A DNA stretch of 64,000 nt from Citrus sinensis (GCF_022201045.2 NC_068557.1:29985501-30049500), one strand, 5' to 3'. Shown: positions 1 through 13,327, counted from the first letter of the stretch. The notes: generated from the sequence alone by a model not told the origin. Program-made: numbers and translations.

Positions 1-1
1 G

Positions 2-199
2 GCGTATAATGACTACACATCTTTTCTGCAAACCGCAGGTTATAACAATGACAACATTCAGAAGCAAGTTCACACTGTCACTGATCCAATCTTTGGCCAC
101 AAACCAGGTAATGCTCCAACCAGAACCATAGTGGAATGCCCACTCACATTCATTATCAAAACCAGCAAGGACGTTCAAACGAAAGCTGTCAGAACATGA
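2..199 (+). CDS. possible 3' end of an unknown gene (edge fragment)
   Basis: Frame 2 is open from the window edge for 65 codons and ends at a TGA (197-199). The translation has an ordinary protein-like composition (Tyr, Asn, Thr, Pro and Gly spread evenly) and ends in ...SKDVQTKAVRT. I do not recognise a family. It lies opposite the second intron of the bL21m gene, so it may be the last exon of an overlapping plus-strand gene or a chance open frame. A possible splice donor (CAG/GTAATG) lies near 108, which would cut this frame short. Low confidence. Confidence 0.2.
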   Translation, partial: AYNDYTSFLQTAGYNNDNIQKQVHTVTDPIFGHKPGNAPTRTIVECPLTFIIKTSKDVQTKAVRT

Positions 200-460
200 T
201 TAATTTATTTTTGTCAATTTATCATAGCCTAATACATAGTGTTGTGCTCAACCACACTCAACACAGCAATAGTCTAGTCCTAGACAGCACCTTCTCCTTG
301 CAAACTATTTTCTCTCTAAATAAAATTGTTGTTTTCATTGAAATATCAAACATAAAATTAACAAGGGCGCAATATTCTATTAAGATCAAAATGCCAATTA
401 TAACCCGATCAACATTTGAATGATAATATTAAAAAAAAAAAAAAACAAAAATCTACCAAC

Positions 461-1058
461 CTTGTCATTCACCTCACAGAACTTCAATCTCTCGGTAAAA
501 ATCGAATCCCCATTGCTCACCTTAAACTGGTGCGACCCAATCTAAAATTAAACGAGCCAACAAATTCAAAAAAGTTTTTTTTCCAAAAACATTTACAAAA
601 TAAACACATAAATAAAAATCACAAAATATCACCTGAACAACAGCAAAAGCCGGTTCATATTTTTTAAAAACCCGATCAGATTTCCGCAGTGGACCCAGCA
701 CTTTATACCCAATCTCCGCCGCCTCCGCTTCCTTCTCTTCCAGCGTGTACTCCCTCCCCAAATCCGGCACCGTATCACCAATCTCCTCTCCCTCGTAACT
801 CTCATCGGCAGTCTCTTCGTCTTCGTCTTCGTCTTCGTCCACGTCTTCCCCTTCGTCATCGTTTTTGTTGGAGGAGAAATGCCGATAGTGAGACCAGTTA
901 GTGGGTCCCAACGTAGAAGAAATGAGGGACCGGTGTTGGAATGGTGTTAGGCCTTTTAGGGAAATTGATGTAGAGAAAGGAAGTGTTGGGGGAGTCTTGA
1001 GTGATAGAAGAGCCGCGGCGTGGCGACTGAGCACGTGGAGGCACCGTCGGTGAGCCAT
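461..1058 (-). CDS. NFD1: mitochondrial large ribosomal subunit protein bL21m (5' two exons)
   Basis: Exon 1 is 1058-633 (142 codons, phase 0, donor CAG/GTGATA). Exon 2 is 541-461 (27 codons, acceptor TTTTAG, donor AAG/GTTGG). The rest lies beyond the left edge. The N terminus is rich in Arg, Ser and His with no early acid, as in a mitochondrial presequence. It is followed by an acidic stretch (about residues 65-95, runs of Asp/Glu) and then the start of the L21 fold: YKVLGPLRKSDRVFKKYEPAFAV in exon 1, and GSHQFKVSNGDSIFTE in exon 2, which matches the bL21 core. In Arabidopsis this family member is NUCLEAR FUSION DEFECTIVE 1, a mitoribosome component needed for gametophyte nuclear fusion. The chloroplast L21 paralogue lacks this acidic arm as far as I recall. 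ATG at 1058 is the first Met of the frame and is preceded by the promoter motifs listed separately. Confidence 0.85.
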
Positions 1059-1093
1059 GGCTGGGTGGTGGCGCTCACGGCGTTTGGCGTCAC

Positions 1094-1206
1094 TAGGGTT
1101 TTAGTGAAATAGACAAATGTGCAGGCGGGGTTTTGGTTCTTTTGTTTTAAGTTTCGCTCCGTTATTTGGTATTGGGAATGGGACGTGGGACAATAACATT
1201 TGGGCC
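1094..1206 (-). promoter_or_regulatory. bL21m promoter: telo-box and site II motif
   Basis: Upstream of the bL21m start, a telo-box (AAACCCTA on the minus strand, 1101-1094) lies 36 bases before the ATG. A TGGGCC site II (TCP-type) element is at 1201-1206. This pair is a known signature of plant translation and mitochondrial genes. Functional use is inferred. Confidence 0.5.
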
Positions 1207-3946
1207 CTGGATTTTAGGAAGAATCACAAACAAGGACTGAATTTGTATCTATTTCGTGCATAAAGAATCCGTTAAACTTAATTATTCAACTCATTTTACT
1301 CTTCTAACTCCTCTGCTTTCTTATTGCTAGTGTATGAATAAGAATGACAATAAAAATGAGATGAATGAAAATTTATACCACAACTTTTAAGTTAAAATTG
1401 CACCCAAAATCGGCCCGTTCTTTTATAGTACATTTCAACTACCGGTAAGTGCATAAAAAAGATCTTTAAATTCGCATCACAAGTAGAAACAGATTAAATT
1501 TGAGTTGTTCAAGATATCATGTTAATTTTGTCGCACCCTTCTTTTGAATTGTATGAAAAGGTTCAAAGAAACAATTTTTTCCATGAATACAAACAAAACC
1601 CAGTGACAGATTTTCGTTTAAAATGAAAATGATAGAAATGCGAAAAAGTAATTGAGCAAATCTTCACGCAATGCGGCAAAAGCTAACAAGGAAGTGTTGA
1701 ATTTAACGGTGGACTCAAAAAAGTATAATTTACCAGGAGCCATGCCGTGACAGTGAGCAACAAACGCAGTTCAAATTTTGCCTTAATTGCAAAGTGTGCA
1801 TTACATCTCTGCAATTGTGCCTTAATTGCAAAGTGTGCATTACATCTCTGCAATTGTGTATATACAACATTTATGGTAGATATAGAGTTTCCTACACATG
1901 TGAACAATGAGTCCCAATGAATGAAAGAATCAATGCTAAGGTGAGTAACCAGATATCAAAAAATAATACAGAAGACTGAACAGAAAGCTCAATAATTTGA
2001 TTCCTTCCAAAACAAACATTTATTTTTCTGATAATACTGATGCCATCAAGAGGTTTCCCAGGATAAATGCTATGTATAAAGAGGTAACAAACCAACAATG
2101 ATGCTACAAAATAGATCATTTGAAAAGCCTGCACCGCCAATGGCCAAAGGTAAAAGGTAAGTAGTAATTGTGTCTTATGTCATGCCCAATGGTAATTAGT
2201 GATTATATCTTGTTGCCATAAGGTTGCAGTACATAACGCGCAGAATTTTATCTCATCCCTTAAACCTCCTACATAGCTAGCTAGACAGATCAGACAAAAG
2301 CTGATTAGGGATTTGCTGACCCACACTATCTATTTCATCCCAGACGAAAGATGAATTACCTCTCCAAATGCCGCCGTGCAAGAAAATTATGAGTAGCAAT
2401 TAGCAAATAACCCATCTGTTTCCCTAAAACCTAATTACATAGCACCTATGTAAATATGCGTTCAAATACGCAATAGTTATGCAGCGAAAAATGAGATAAA
2501 AGTTGTAGAGCAGAAACAACTTTACAGAGCCACATCTTTTATCAGAATACATCAATGAGAGAGGATTTCATTGAAAGTAAAACGAAGGACAAAAGGAAGT
2601 TTGCCTAGCAGAAAATGAACCGATGCTGAGCAGAGGAAGAAAAATTGTTAAAGCAACACAGAAACAGAGGCAAATCCAAGCACCCAAAAGGGTATTCAGT
2701 CAAAACTTAACATGGGCAAATGACTAAGAAAACAAAAACAATAACCATGCAGGTGCAGGTTGGGCTGAAAATGGGACAGAGGTAAACAATTGGTTACCTA
2801 ATTTAGACAACCAGGAAAACAGTCTTATTGTAGAAAAATGCTTCTGCATGCAATTATATGTGCATTTCACATAGCAAGTATGACAGTTCAGTGTATGTAG
2901 CAAGAAAGAGAAAAAAAAATACAGATAAGGATGACATATACGTGTACACATAAAACTAATAAAAGCAACAGCTACCTGATCATTCATGATAGCAACAAGA
3001 TCATTAGTAAAGCTCTAATTACCAAGAATCCAATATGAAATATAATAGTCCCGTTTCATGCAAGTTCTTAAAATAGATAAACCCAAAACACAATATTGAA
3101 GCAAAATGTAAGTAATTACCTGATGACAGTACACAATTTGCACCCACCTCAAGGTGCATGTTGAGGATTTCTCAACTTCATGCTCTTCAATAAAGAAGCT
3201 AATCCGCTATATTTAAATCCAAAAGAAGTTTCACAATACAACCATCCTTCATCTTTCTTTACCACTGTTATCTGAGCAAGAAATTGCTCCCTGTTTTTCT
3301 CACATCATACAAAGTTGTGTAAAGCATCGGTGCCTTCATAGCAATTAACTGACTTAATACAAAGACATGCTTTGCTTACTTTTACACTCCTAAAACTAAA
3401 AGAAGAGAGCAGATAATGATCAACACAAAACAAAACTAATCCGACAGCAAGCAATATCCATATTCACTGCCACCACAACTAAAACAACGTAAGCAATCAT
3501 GTTGATTCTACCACCGCTAGACTTTCATATTCACAAATATTCAATTTTCTACAAGCTTGCAGTTCTAAACTACACCACACATAATTTCTTCCACAACAAA
3601 CTAAATCAGAAAACACAAAAAATCAAAACATTCATTTTTATCCATATTCACATTCAATAAATTATCAGATAGAAATATAGAATATTCTCATTACAGCTCT
3701 ATGATTCATAATATCATATGCACTGCCTACAAATTTCATATTCAAATTCAAAGCACTTCAAATAAAATCACTATTGCATTGAAGATCAAATTTTCAACCC
3801 GAAAAAGAAAAAGAAAATGAAATAACATGTTAGCCCCTCCATTATTAATTTAATTTTCCTTTACAGCATTGAGGTGAACCCAAATTATGTACCAAAACAC
3901 TAAATACTTACAAAAAGGGAAAAAAAAATACTTTGAAAAATTAACA
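1207..3946. other. intergenic region, no gene seen
   Basis: AT-rich sequence between bL21m and the small membrane protein gene. The open frames are short, lack family similarity and are probably chance. The part next to 3946 is probably 3' UTR of the minus-strand membrane protein gene, possibly with UTR introns, since several stretches between 2.0 and 3.3 kb have transcript-like mixed composition. The only distinct structure is the 39-bp tandem repeat at 1780-1857. Confidence 0.5.
1780..1857. repeat. perfect 2 x 39 bp tandem repeat
   Basis: Two exact adjacent copies of a 39-base unit beginning GCCTTAATTGCAAAG and ending CTCTGCAATTGT. No sequence difference is visible between the copies, so the duplication is recent or maintained by slippage. 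Confidence 0.95.
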
Positions 3947-4384
3947 TCAATCATACTTTTCTCTCCAAGAATACACAAGAAAGAACACCCACGAGAGAGC
4001 CAATAAGACATCGCCAACTGTCTTCCTCAACCAATCCCAAGCCAAATACTCGACCCTTCTCTCAAAGTACACCCTCCACGAAGCCATGAAAATGAGCAAA
4101 ACTACACAACCTTTAGCAAAAAAGGACTGGAACTCTTTGTCCTTGACGAAAGACACCATGAAGATTAAAAACCCGATAGCAAAAAGGAGCAGACCCGAGA
4201 AGGAATCGGAGGTCCGGATTAAGAGCTGATCATGCGGGTTCGAACCTAGCAGTTTGGTGGCGGTTTCCGCTCCGTGAGTCAACGTGTAGATTTCCTTCAT
4301 TTTGAACATCATTAGGGCCCCACTTGTAAGTGCGATCACAGAGTGCAGAAGGCAAATCACGACGAACGCCCCGGATGATGACAT
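3947..4384 (-). CDS. small four-helix membrane protein, plant-conserved, unknown function
   Basis: A single-exon protein of 145 aa from ATG at 4384. Four hydrophobic segments are visible, at about residues 6-27, 62-80, 88-104 and 122-139. Between the first two is a polar loop with GAETATKLLGSNPHDQLLI, then the motif SDSFSGLLLFAIG. The C terminus is FFLVYSWREKYD. I recognise this pattern as a small conserved land-plant membrane protein family without an assigned biochemical role, about 145-150 aa long, so this copy looks complete. The location (endomembrane or plastid) cannot be told from the sequence; there is no clear transit peptide, and the first helix could act as a signal anchor. The 5' leader likely extends to about 4540 and includes an (AAAT)n run at 4470-4490. 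Confidence 0.75.
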   Translation of the reverse strand: MSSSGAFVVICLLHSVIALTSGALMMFKMKEIYTLTHGAETATKLLGSNPHDQLLIRTSDSFSGLLLFAIGFLIFMVSFVKDKEFQSFFAKGCVVLLIFMASWRVYFERRVEYLAWDWLRKTVGDVLLALSWVFFLVYSWREKYD

Positions 4385-6560
4385 TGGTGACCTTTTTGAT
4401 CGAAACGGTGATCAACGGGTCGCTGCTGTTGTAGACATGTTCGTGCCAAAAGCACCAAGACAAGAAATAGATAAATAAATAAATAAATAAAACAACAGAG
4501 ACCACACAACCTTCAAACTTTGGTTGCTTTGAGGGGATTAAAGATGATAATCGAGAAAGGTTTATGGGCTTTTATTTATTCCGTTTTATTTATTATTACT
4601 ACAATTTTTTATTTTTTATTTTTGGTTTTCAGCCACGGTTTTGTTTCGAATTATCTTCTATGGAGAAGATTCTGAGGTTTTGACGTATGCATGTTGAAAG
4701 CTTCGGCTTAAAAAAAAGATGAGAAGAAAAATTACAGTTCTCTCCTCTATTGTTGCAAAAGTATACTTATATCCAAACTTTGATCAGTTTCGCACCAATA
4801 TCCCCTCAATTTTGAAAATAATTACAAAAAAAAATTTATTGTAGGCCGTTGCTGGATTATATGTGATAATCAAATTTTTAACTCTCATAAAGTGGCTGTA
4901 ACAAAAACTTAAAAGGGTACGCAGTAAATTATTAGCTGTCGGTGTGGTGAGATCTTTCAGTCAAAATGATCGTTTATGATAATTAACGTCTTCGTAACAC
5001 CGTGTGGTGGGGGGTATCTGTCACATTGTTGAGGTTGAGGATTTTTTTTATCATTCTGGTAAAATTTTCGGAACACTGTATTTTTGAAAACTTTCTGGAG
5101 AAGAATGTAATTTTCTCCGTCGATAGGTGTCTAGCGGAACCCACAAAGAAGACATCGGATTATCAATCAGGAACAGACTGCAGTATCTGGACACGTGGCA
5201 TGTTTTTAGTAGTGCCGACAGGCGTACGTTTGGCACGGGCCTTATTTAAATTTCAACGAAATTTTTGGCAACGTTTTAAGAGAATCAATGCTGATGGTTT
5301 TTTTTATTTAATTGTTCAATAAATATATAGAGCTACTCATTAAAAATTAAGTTTATATATGAGTTCATACTTCGTAATTTTAGCTGGACCCTCATAATCA
5401 TTGCATCTAACCTAACAGAATTTCGTGAAAAAATTAGCCGCACTGTGATTTTTTTTTATAAAAAAAACTCCAAATATAAATATATATAGATATAAAAATT
5501 AAGATCTTAAATTTATTAAAAACTAAGAACACTATTAATCCATGTGACTTAATAATAACCATATAATTTAATAATTTTTTCATACTTTAATAAAATTTAG
5601 AATTCTACACTATACTAAGTAATATATATTCCTAAAGTTCAAATTTAAAAAAAAAAATGAAATTAGAAGATCATATAGATAGGAGTAAGAGAGTGTGATA
5701 AATTAAAATAATATGAATCTGAAGCTGATCATTTAGAAAACAAGATATCAACAATATTACTCTCCTGAATTTAAGTGTAAATCCTTACATTTCCGCGTTC
5801 AAGGCTTCAATTAAGCTGGCTTAAATTAAAACAGTCATCGGAGTGTGTTTCTTTCTAGCATAATTATGGTTTCATTAGTTATTGTTGGTGTCATAATTGT
5901 GACAGTTCCTAGTCAATTTTGTGGCCATCTTTTTGCCACCCAACACAATTCAAGAACAGTACAGTGTCTTCGCTTTTCAAGAAATGAAGGAACTTCTTCG
6001 ACGACAAATCAAATTCGTGAGCTGGATTCTTATTAGCCACGCTGTCACCTGAAAGACTTTTTGTATATTGGCTTTGCCGCCATTTCCCCAGGCAGCGCAA
6101 GATGCGTTATTCTTGATGCTGGAAAAATAAAACCAAGGGGAAAAGGGAAATTATTCAGAATAGAATGGATGAGTTTTCATTAATAAATTTTAATGAAGAA
6201 GGGACAGCCTTGTAAGTATTGAACAGTTGAGCACTAATACAGTTGTTACTACAGTGATGAGAACAACAAAGTGGGTTACCACATCTAGGTAATTTTGAGG
6301 CAACCCACATTAAAATTATTCGGAATTATAATGTGTATAAATATATACAACCAAAAAATTGAATACCAATAGCAGACAACTCCAGAAGTATGAAAAAAAT
6401 TTGAGATTTCAGTCTGTGGAGATAAAACTACGACCATTCGGTCACCTTCCACAAATGTCCCAGCCCCGTGATGAATTCTCAAAGGGGTAGGAAAAAGAAT
6501 GAAGATTTTTTTTTCCTTTCTTTCTTTCTTTTTTTTCTTTTCGCTGAACAAAATTTTTTT
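4385..6560. other. intergenic region, no gene seen
   Basis: Contains the leader and promoter of the membrane protein gene on the left and probably the 3' UTR of the MUCI70-like gene on the right (about 6285-6560, with a TTTC-rich run near 6510-6540). The open frame at 5002-5322 has no recognisable family and lies in low-complexity AT-rich DNA. Nothing else is supported. Confidence 0.5.
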
Positions 6561-9500
6561 TTAACTTGAATCAGTGTCCCTGTCACTGCTAATGGTTTTG
6601 CGATGACGCCTCGATGCAGACCTCCTGCTCCCACGCCTTGGTGAGACCTTCCTGGTAGGAACACGTACAACTCTTTCACCAGTAGTTTCCAGTGGAAATT
6701 TCTTCGGCAAGTCACTAACCAAGGCTGGTGGTGGTGGAGCTTCAACAGCAAGAGAGAGGGGTGGGGGCTCAAGATCAACAGGAACGGGCGGCGGATTTGG
6801 AAGGATGTGATCTCTATGGTATTTCTGCATTGTAGCCAAAGCAACAGAACAAAATGATCAAGGAAAAAAACATATAATATATAAATGAAGAAAATAAGTG
6901 GATGAAGAAAAATTTTATATTTCAGTTTGAAAGAAATCACCTGAACTACAAAATTCCGCCTTTCACAATCCAAAAACATATTGACGGTCCAATTTGTCTT
7001 CGCCCAGAGCTTATCCCTCACGGTTGAGAAACTGATTTGGTCTCGGGAGGTAAATCGGTCAACTTCATTAAACCAAAGACAGACAAAGAGGTTGCTAATA
7101 GGAACATGCTCCCTTATTATCACACATCCTTCAGGAACATCTACAAAGCCAACCAAAACAGAAACTTTAATCAGAGGCAGAACAAAAGGCAACCGGAGAA
7201 AGAAAAAGGAGATCAAGGATCTTGCACCTACCACTTGTAATCGGAAGCTTAGCCTCAGAATATGGGGTCAAACCCTCATTTTTATAAAACTCAATCTGAA
7301 AGTCAATGGATGCGTTATCATACTTCTTAGCAGCTTTATTTGCCTCGGCTTCCACCAAGACATCGAACCGTTTATAATGTCTAGAGATTGCAAAAGTGGC
7401 ATTCTTTCTCCACAAGTGCCTAAAGAAATTGCTCAAAAAAGGAAAAAGGTTAGAAACAAACACAATTATCCTGAAAGTATGAAATTAAAACAAAACAGTA
7501 GAGCTTCATCCATCCAATGGATGCTTGCATCAAAATTATACTGAGCCCTTAACAGGTAAAGAATCCAACTTCTTATTATGACATCCATAAGCAGAAGACT
7601 TGAGAAAAATTAAAAAGAATCAAGCAATCCAACATTGCATTTATCAATAAGATGTACATTCATTATCCCAAGCCCTTTTCCCCCACAAATAAGGAAAAAA
7701 AAAACAGAAATATTTTCCGTAGCCACATCAATATACAAAAAGTCATTTAGTTTAGTGAGCATGACAAATTTGTAAGAATAAAGCCAAAAGAAAAAATTTC
7801 CAAGCTGAGAATATATAGGATGACATCAGCAGCTGCAATTAAGTATTTAAGGACTAATTAACAGGTTGAGATTGTGGTCTGTCACAAAGCTTACCACTGA
7901 GTAGAAGTAACCAGTTATTAAGGCCCAAAAGTTTAACCAAACCAAGAAAAGAGACAATATCAGGGTTATATCTCGACATCATTAATTTCCTCTAATCACT
8001 ACAGTTGAAAGTTCCAAAAAAAAAAAAATCAGTAAACTAATAAAAGGCTGTACCTTTCAAGAATTTGATATGGATCAACAACGAGCTCAAGTTTCCCATC
8101 AATCCATAAAGAAAAGCGGGCATTGGGGAACAATCTATGTGCCAGAAGCTTTGGAATCTGAGATAAGGAAAACCTGAGTCAAAAGGCACATTAAAATAAC
8201 ACAACTTTTGGGCATAAAGCCCGATGATCCTAATTCACATGCTTGGATAGGGCAACACCAATCCTTAAGTAAAAATTTTCTCTTGAATATGAGAAAGTTA
8301 GTAACTTATAGAGCCATCTAGCTAATCCATTCACAAAATCAAACATAGAATAGTATACAATTATTAAATGCTATTTGTGCCATATACAATCAACTAGACA
8401 GTGTTTTAGCCAAACACCGATTTTAATATAAAGCAGAGAAAGGCCAGATCAAAACTAAAAATGTTACCTTTCCAGTCCGCCTAGCATCAGAGTAAGGAGG
8501 ATTATGGATAACAACAATTCTCCATATCCCTATTTTCTTCGTCCTATCCAAACCACTGTTAGCTTTGAGATATGCTTCTGTTTCTTCATCAACAAACATG
8601 ACAAAGCATACAGTCTTCCTGGAATATTCACTAATATTACTCGGCTGGTTTATGTCATCAAAAGCCCCTGGAAAAGAATATAATCATTTAATAAGCTAAT
8701 GCCAGGTTATAAACAAGAAATGAACAGTTAAAAGTTCAACTAAAGTTGAGCTGTACCAAAAATTGCTGATACAACAACAATTCCATGGCATTGTTCCATA
8801 TCAAGAATGTCCTCCTCGTCAAGGTCATACCCCGTTCCACGGCCAGGTTTTCCTTTGACAAACCTGATTGATACAAAATCAACTCATTTGAGCAAGGGGT
8901 CAGGAGAAAACCAAGTAGAATGTCTTACTAATGTGGATATTTAAAAAAAAAAAAAAAACTAAAAACATAGAAGGTAAAGTTTCAAAGGATATAGCCACAC
9001 ATACTCATAATTTTAACTCAGTAACTACAATTAATAAAAAAAGAAAAATCATACCCACAGTGCACACTCATTGACTCTCTTATATCATAAGAATTGTTTC
9101 TCTGTGCTAAAGGAGGATATCCACCAAAGTCCGAACCTCCAAATTCTGCCTCTCTATTTAACACTGGCTCAGTGATGTAAGTCAGATTCTTAAGTACTGG
9201 AGAAAATGAGGGGACCTTTGGCATTAAGGCAATGGCTTCTTCCACGGGAAGGTAACATACAGGACATGCTGAAAGATATACATGCAGAAAAACTCAGCAC
9301 TCAGCAGCATATTGACATCAAAGTAATTGTGAAGTACGTCGTTGCTGCTGCATGATCCTACCATTTTGGAACATATATAGACTATTTTGCATTTATGCGC
9401 AAATGTCCATATGGCAATGGTAAACACAAAAAAAAAAAGGGAAAAAAACAATAGAGCTTACGCCTTGGTCCAGTCCTCTTTTTATCTGCAGGTGGGGGAG

Positions 9501-10515
9501 GTAAAGTGAAACTGTTACACGGATGCCCTGGAGGAAGAGTGTAGCCCAGAAAATATGAAGGAGGAGGAGGGGGGAAAACTGTACTTTCAATTGGTCTCAC
9601 AGAAACCATTTTATCCATTGCCTCAACAGAGTTTGCTATAGAATTTTGACTCTCTATATTGTTAAAAGAAGTCTCATTGTACATCTTCTTAGTTTGCTCT
9701 CTGTATATTGGAGAAGATTCAGAATAGTTTATAGACAAGCTATCATTGAGACGCAAGTTTGGGACCTGGTCACCTTCCTGTGCATCTTCACCTGAAATTG
9801 TGCAAAAAAGCATATATTACTTTTGTTATTAGATTGCAGCTGCATATCCAAAACAAGAACACGACAAATAAGGCTTAAGCAAAGACGGCACATGGTTGAG
9901 AGCATAGTATTCAAGTCAGGCAATTAGTCTCAGAATTAATAACCCAACTATAAAATGGTCACTAATCTCAGATTTTTGACAACAGCAAAGCCCAAATAAA
10001 ACCCACAGACGGCAGTGTGATAAACTTAGCTCAGCGTGAGCACTACCAATATAATTAAGCATCCATTACAGCCTCCAAATCTAAGCATTGTCCCGAAGAA
10101 GCATAATCCTAATTCAATTAAGCAAGCGTACTTTTCTGCAAAACCTCATTAAAAACTTTAACTAAAAGAACATATAAGCATCCATTACACTTCAACTATC
10201 AATATTAAACCAATCGAGCAGCAGATTCAGATTAAAAAAAAAAAAAAACAACAACAACAACAAACCTTTGCCAACGTACAAGACCCAAAGGAAAACCGCC
10301 GCAGAGATGACACAAAGGAGCAACATTCCAACCTTCTTGCGGCCAGCAAATTTACAGATCCAATACAGCAATCCCTCCTTCTCTTTGAACATCTTTGAAG
10401 GCTTAGTACGTGCCGACGTTTGCTGAACTGGCAACAAACTTCCACCGTTTTGTAGTTGTTTATCCAAGGACCCATAGCTACCAGAACGAATCCCCAGTGA
10501 CCCTCCTCCACTCAT
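6561..10515 (-). CDS. MUCI70: DUF616 family probable hexosyltransferase, MUCI70-like
   Basis: Nine exons join in frame to 618 aa: 10515-10266, 9791-9462, 9268-9055, 8863-8757, 8667-8468, 8157-8054, 7419-7232, 7140-6941 and 6824-6561. All have GT-AG borders and the coding sum is 1857 nt. Residues about 61-80 form one membrane helix, typical of a type II Golgi protein. Next come a polar stem with a proline run (FPPPPP, then LPPPP) and a paired-Cys stretch CPVCYLP. The DUF616 core follows: GRGTGYDLDEEDILDMEQCH, VCFVMFVDEETE, IGIWRIVVIHNPPY, RFSLWIDGKLEL, HLWRKNATFAISRHYKR and PEGCVIIREH. The tail is rich in Arg, Ser and Pro. The Arabidopsis relative MUCILAGE-RELATED 70 is annotated as a probable hexosyltransferase acting with GAUT11 in seed mucilage pectin synthesis. 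DUF616 also contains TOD1, so the exact subgroup is inferred. The length is slightly above the Arabidopsis protein as I recall it, owing to the stem and tail. Confidence 0.88.
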
Positions 10516-13327
10516 TCTCCTTTAAATCTCACGCACACTCCTCTCATTTCACTCTCATTCAAAGCCCAAAACTTAACACAAAACTCATCAACTCAAAAAC
10601 TCTAGATACACGAACATGACCAATTCAGTTGCTCAAAATATGAAACACCCACTTCACTAAATCTGCCCTTTAACCTCTGGGGCATCTCCAAAGCTAATCA
10701 AATTCACTTAAACAATCACATCTAAATCAATCCAGTTTAAAAAAAAAATGTTTTTTTTAGCCTTTTTGGGTATTTGGTTCTAAAAAAACAAACTTTTTAG
10801 AAAACAGGTACTGATTCAGAACTGCAACAAACACAATGAAGCTTCAGATCAAAGAAGATAATGCAAGTACGTGTAAAGTTTCTGAATGAGTTGAAGAAAC
10901 AATTAGTACTTCAAAATTGAAGGCAAAAACACACAATTGAACGTTTAGATCAAAATGAGTATCTTTACGCAGAAATATATGTTTAAACAAAAAAATGGTT
11001 TCGATTAGCTATACAAAATTTTCGGCTGAAATCATAAGAAGTTTGGTGAAACAACGATTTTCCTTTTTTAACAAAAAAATAAATAAATGGGGAAGTGATC
11101 GAATCTGGTAATATATTTTGCTAATTTTGAGGATGTTACAAATGACAAATTATTGGTGTAATTTTTATAATATAATGGGGAAAATTAAATATCAACGTGG
11201 AAATATCTGATAGGTTTAGTTAAAGCCATGTGCGCGTGATGTCAAAAATCAGACGGTGATGGTTAAATCCAGCTGATGTAATTAAAAAATGTGACCTTTA
11301 TTTAAGACAGAGACAATTGCGAATGAGATAATCACGTCATTAATCGATTAGCTCAGAAGTCAGAAAAATTAGAAATTGCCGGACGATGAAAAACATTAGG
11401 CGACTTCATCTTCATGGAATCATGGCTCGTTGTCTTGATGAATCTGTGTGTTTTTGGATTTGTTCTAATCTTATCTTTTCTTTTTTTTTTCAGAACGAAG
11501 ATAATTATCATACAATTACCTGAATTTAATTGGTTACATGATTAAATAAATAACTTATTTTAATTAATAATGCATGTGTGTATAAAAAAATTTTAATTTA
11601 GTATTTTAAAGTGTGAAAAAATTTAGAAAAATTTTTAAAATCCTATGGTTTTAAAATTAATTTCATAATATATTTAAAATTATGTAATTTTAAATTTTTT
11701 CCTAATTTTTCCGTATATTAAAATTTCATATCAGAAAACTATATATATAAAAAAAATTCAAATAATTTGGCTAGGGTAAGCCCCTTTTTTTTTAAATCTA
11801 GTAAGTATGAATGTGTTGCTATGTCAATGTCTTCATTTCAATTCGATGCAAGGTGTCATAAACACATGACACCCCACTAACATAATTTCATTGATTTTAA
11901 GAGAATTAATTTAATACCAAATTCAGCATTAAAATTTTGTATGGAATCATTATCTTCATATAAAAGAGTGGGTCAAATATGAGGAAATAGAGAGTTTGCC
12001 ATTGTCTCAAAAGCAACAATATTTCTCCTTCAAGATTTATTAATGCATTTATCAAATTTCTGTGAACAACTTTCCAAAAAAAAAAAAAAAAAATTGCCGA
12101 CGTTTACATTAGAAAAGGGCAACGATTGATTTTGCATACGGATTAGAACAATATAAAGCTTGTGTTTTTTACTTTCCAGTCCATATGTAACCTATCATGC
12201 CTGCCCAGCGAGCTGGTTCATTTTGTATGTATAAAGAAAGCCAATTGTTTTGTAATAGAGAGTTATGATGAAATTGCCTTTTAATTGATTAAGGGCCGTT
12301 TTTAATGATTAGCACTTGCACATTTGTGAGCAACGTTTGAAGAATAAAAGAGTTGAATTATTTTGACCATTAGTCTATTTCCATATTCATGCACTATGCG
12401 TAATATTCATGGAAGGTGGACCTTCATTTAAATTAATAATGGACTAAATTATAAGGAATGTTTCCATGTGATGACACTTTTTTTATGAGTTGTGAATTTG
12501 ATTAAATGGACTAATCTAATTGGGGTACAAATAAGATACGAGATTACTTGTTATGCAATGTTATAGAAATATTATCAACAATTAAAATCTTTTTTTAATA
12601 AAATTAGAGACGTGTTCGTTGTTCTCAAACAATTAACAAGTAACAATCACATGTTAAACTTAGCTTAAAATATGCATAGTTCTTTCAACAAATTCACAAA
12701 CAACCATATGTTAGTAATACCCATAATGCCTCGATACAACGCTTCTTTCTAAAACAAGGGGAAGAAGTAAATAAATATTTAATAAAGTTGACATCAAATA
12801 TTTGGATTAGTATATTATACATTGCTTTTAGCATTTAATAGTGAGATATCAATATCAAAATCGTTATTAACAAACAATTACACGCTTCCTCCATTGGTAT
12901 TTATATATAAAAAAAAATATTATTTAGATTAGAAGTAAAATTTAACTTTTATCCAAAAAAAAAGAAAGAAAAGAGGTGAACATAATTATAATATGCGTAG
13001 TTAATAATAGAATTATCTTTTTTAAGTATGAGGGCGGCGTGGGCTTGCTTCAACATTATGATTGAATTTGGTGGCAACGACTTCTTAAAGAAGTATAGTA
13101 TGACAGGCATGAAAATTCCGCGCACTTGCGGTTTACTTGTGCATTTTTTAATCAACTTTTCTTGGGTTCCAAACATGAATATTCTTAAAAACCAAAAAAA
13201 CAAAAAACAAAAAAAAATTACACATATGCTCTTATCAACCAGATGAACATACCCTAATTCCCTTTATTCGCGAGCTTTCAAACGAATCTTTTAAGGTTAA
13301 AAAATAATAATAATAAATTGTACAGGT
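10516..13327. other. intergenic region, no gene seen
   Basis: Starts with the MUCI70-like leader and promoter. The rest is AT-rich with long A and T runs (for example 11480-11492 and 12077-12094). Short open frames near 12950-13250 on both strands have no recognisable family. Confidence 0.5.

Noticed and set aside
5002..5322. 106-codon plus-strand frame
   Set aside because: No recognisable family; overlapping minus frame equally open; AT-rich surroundings.
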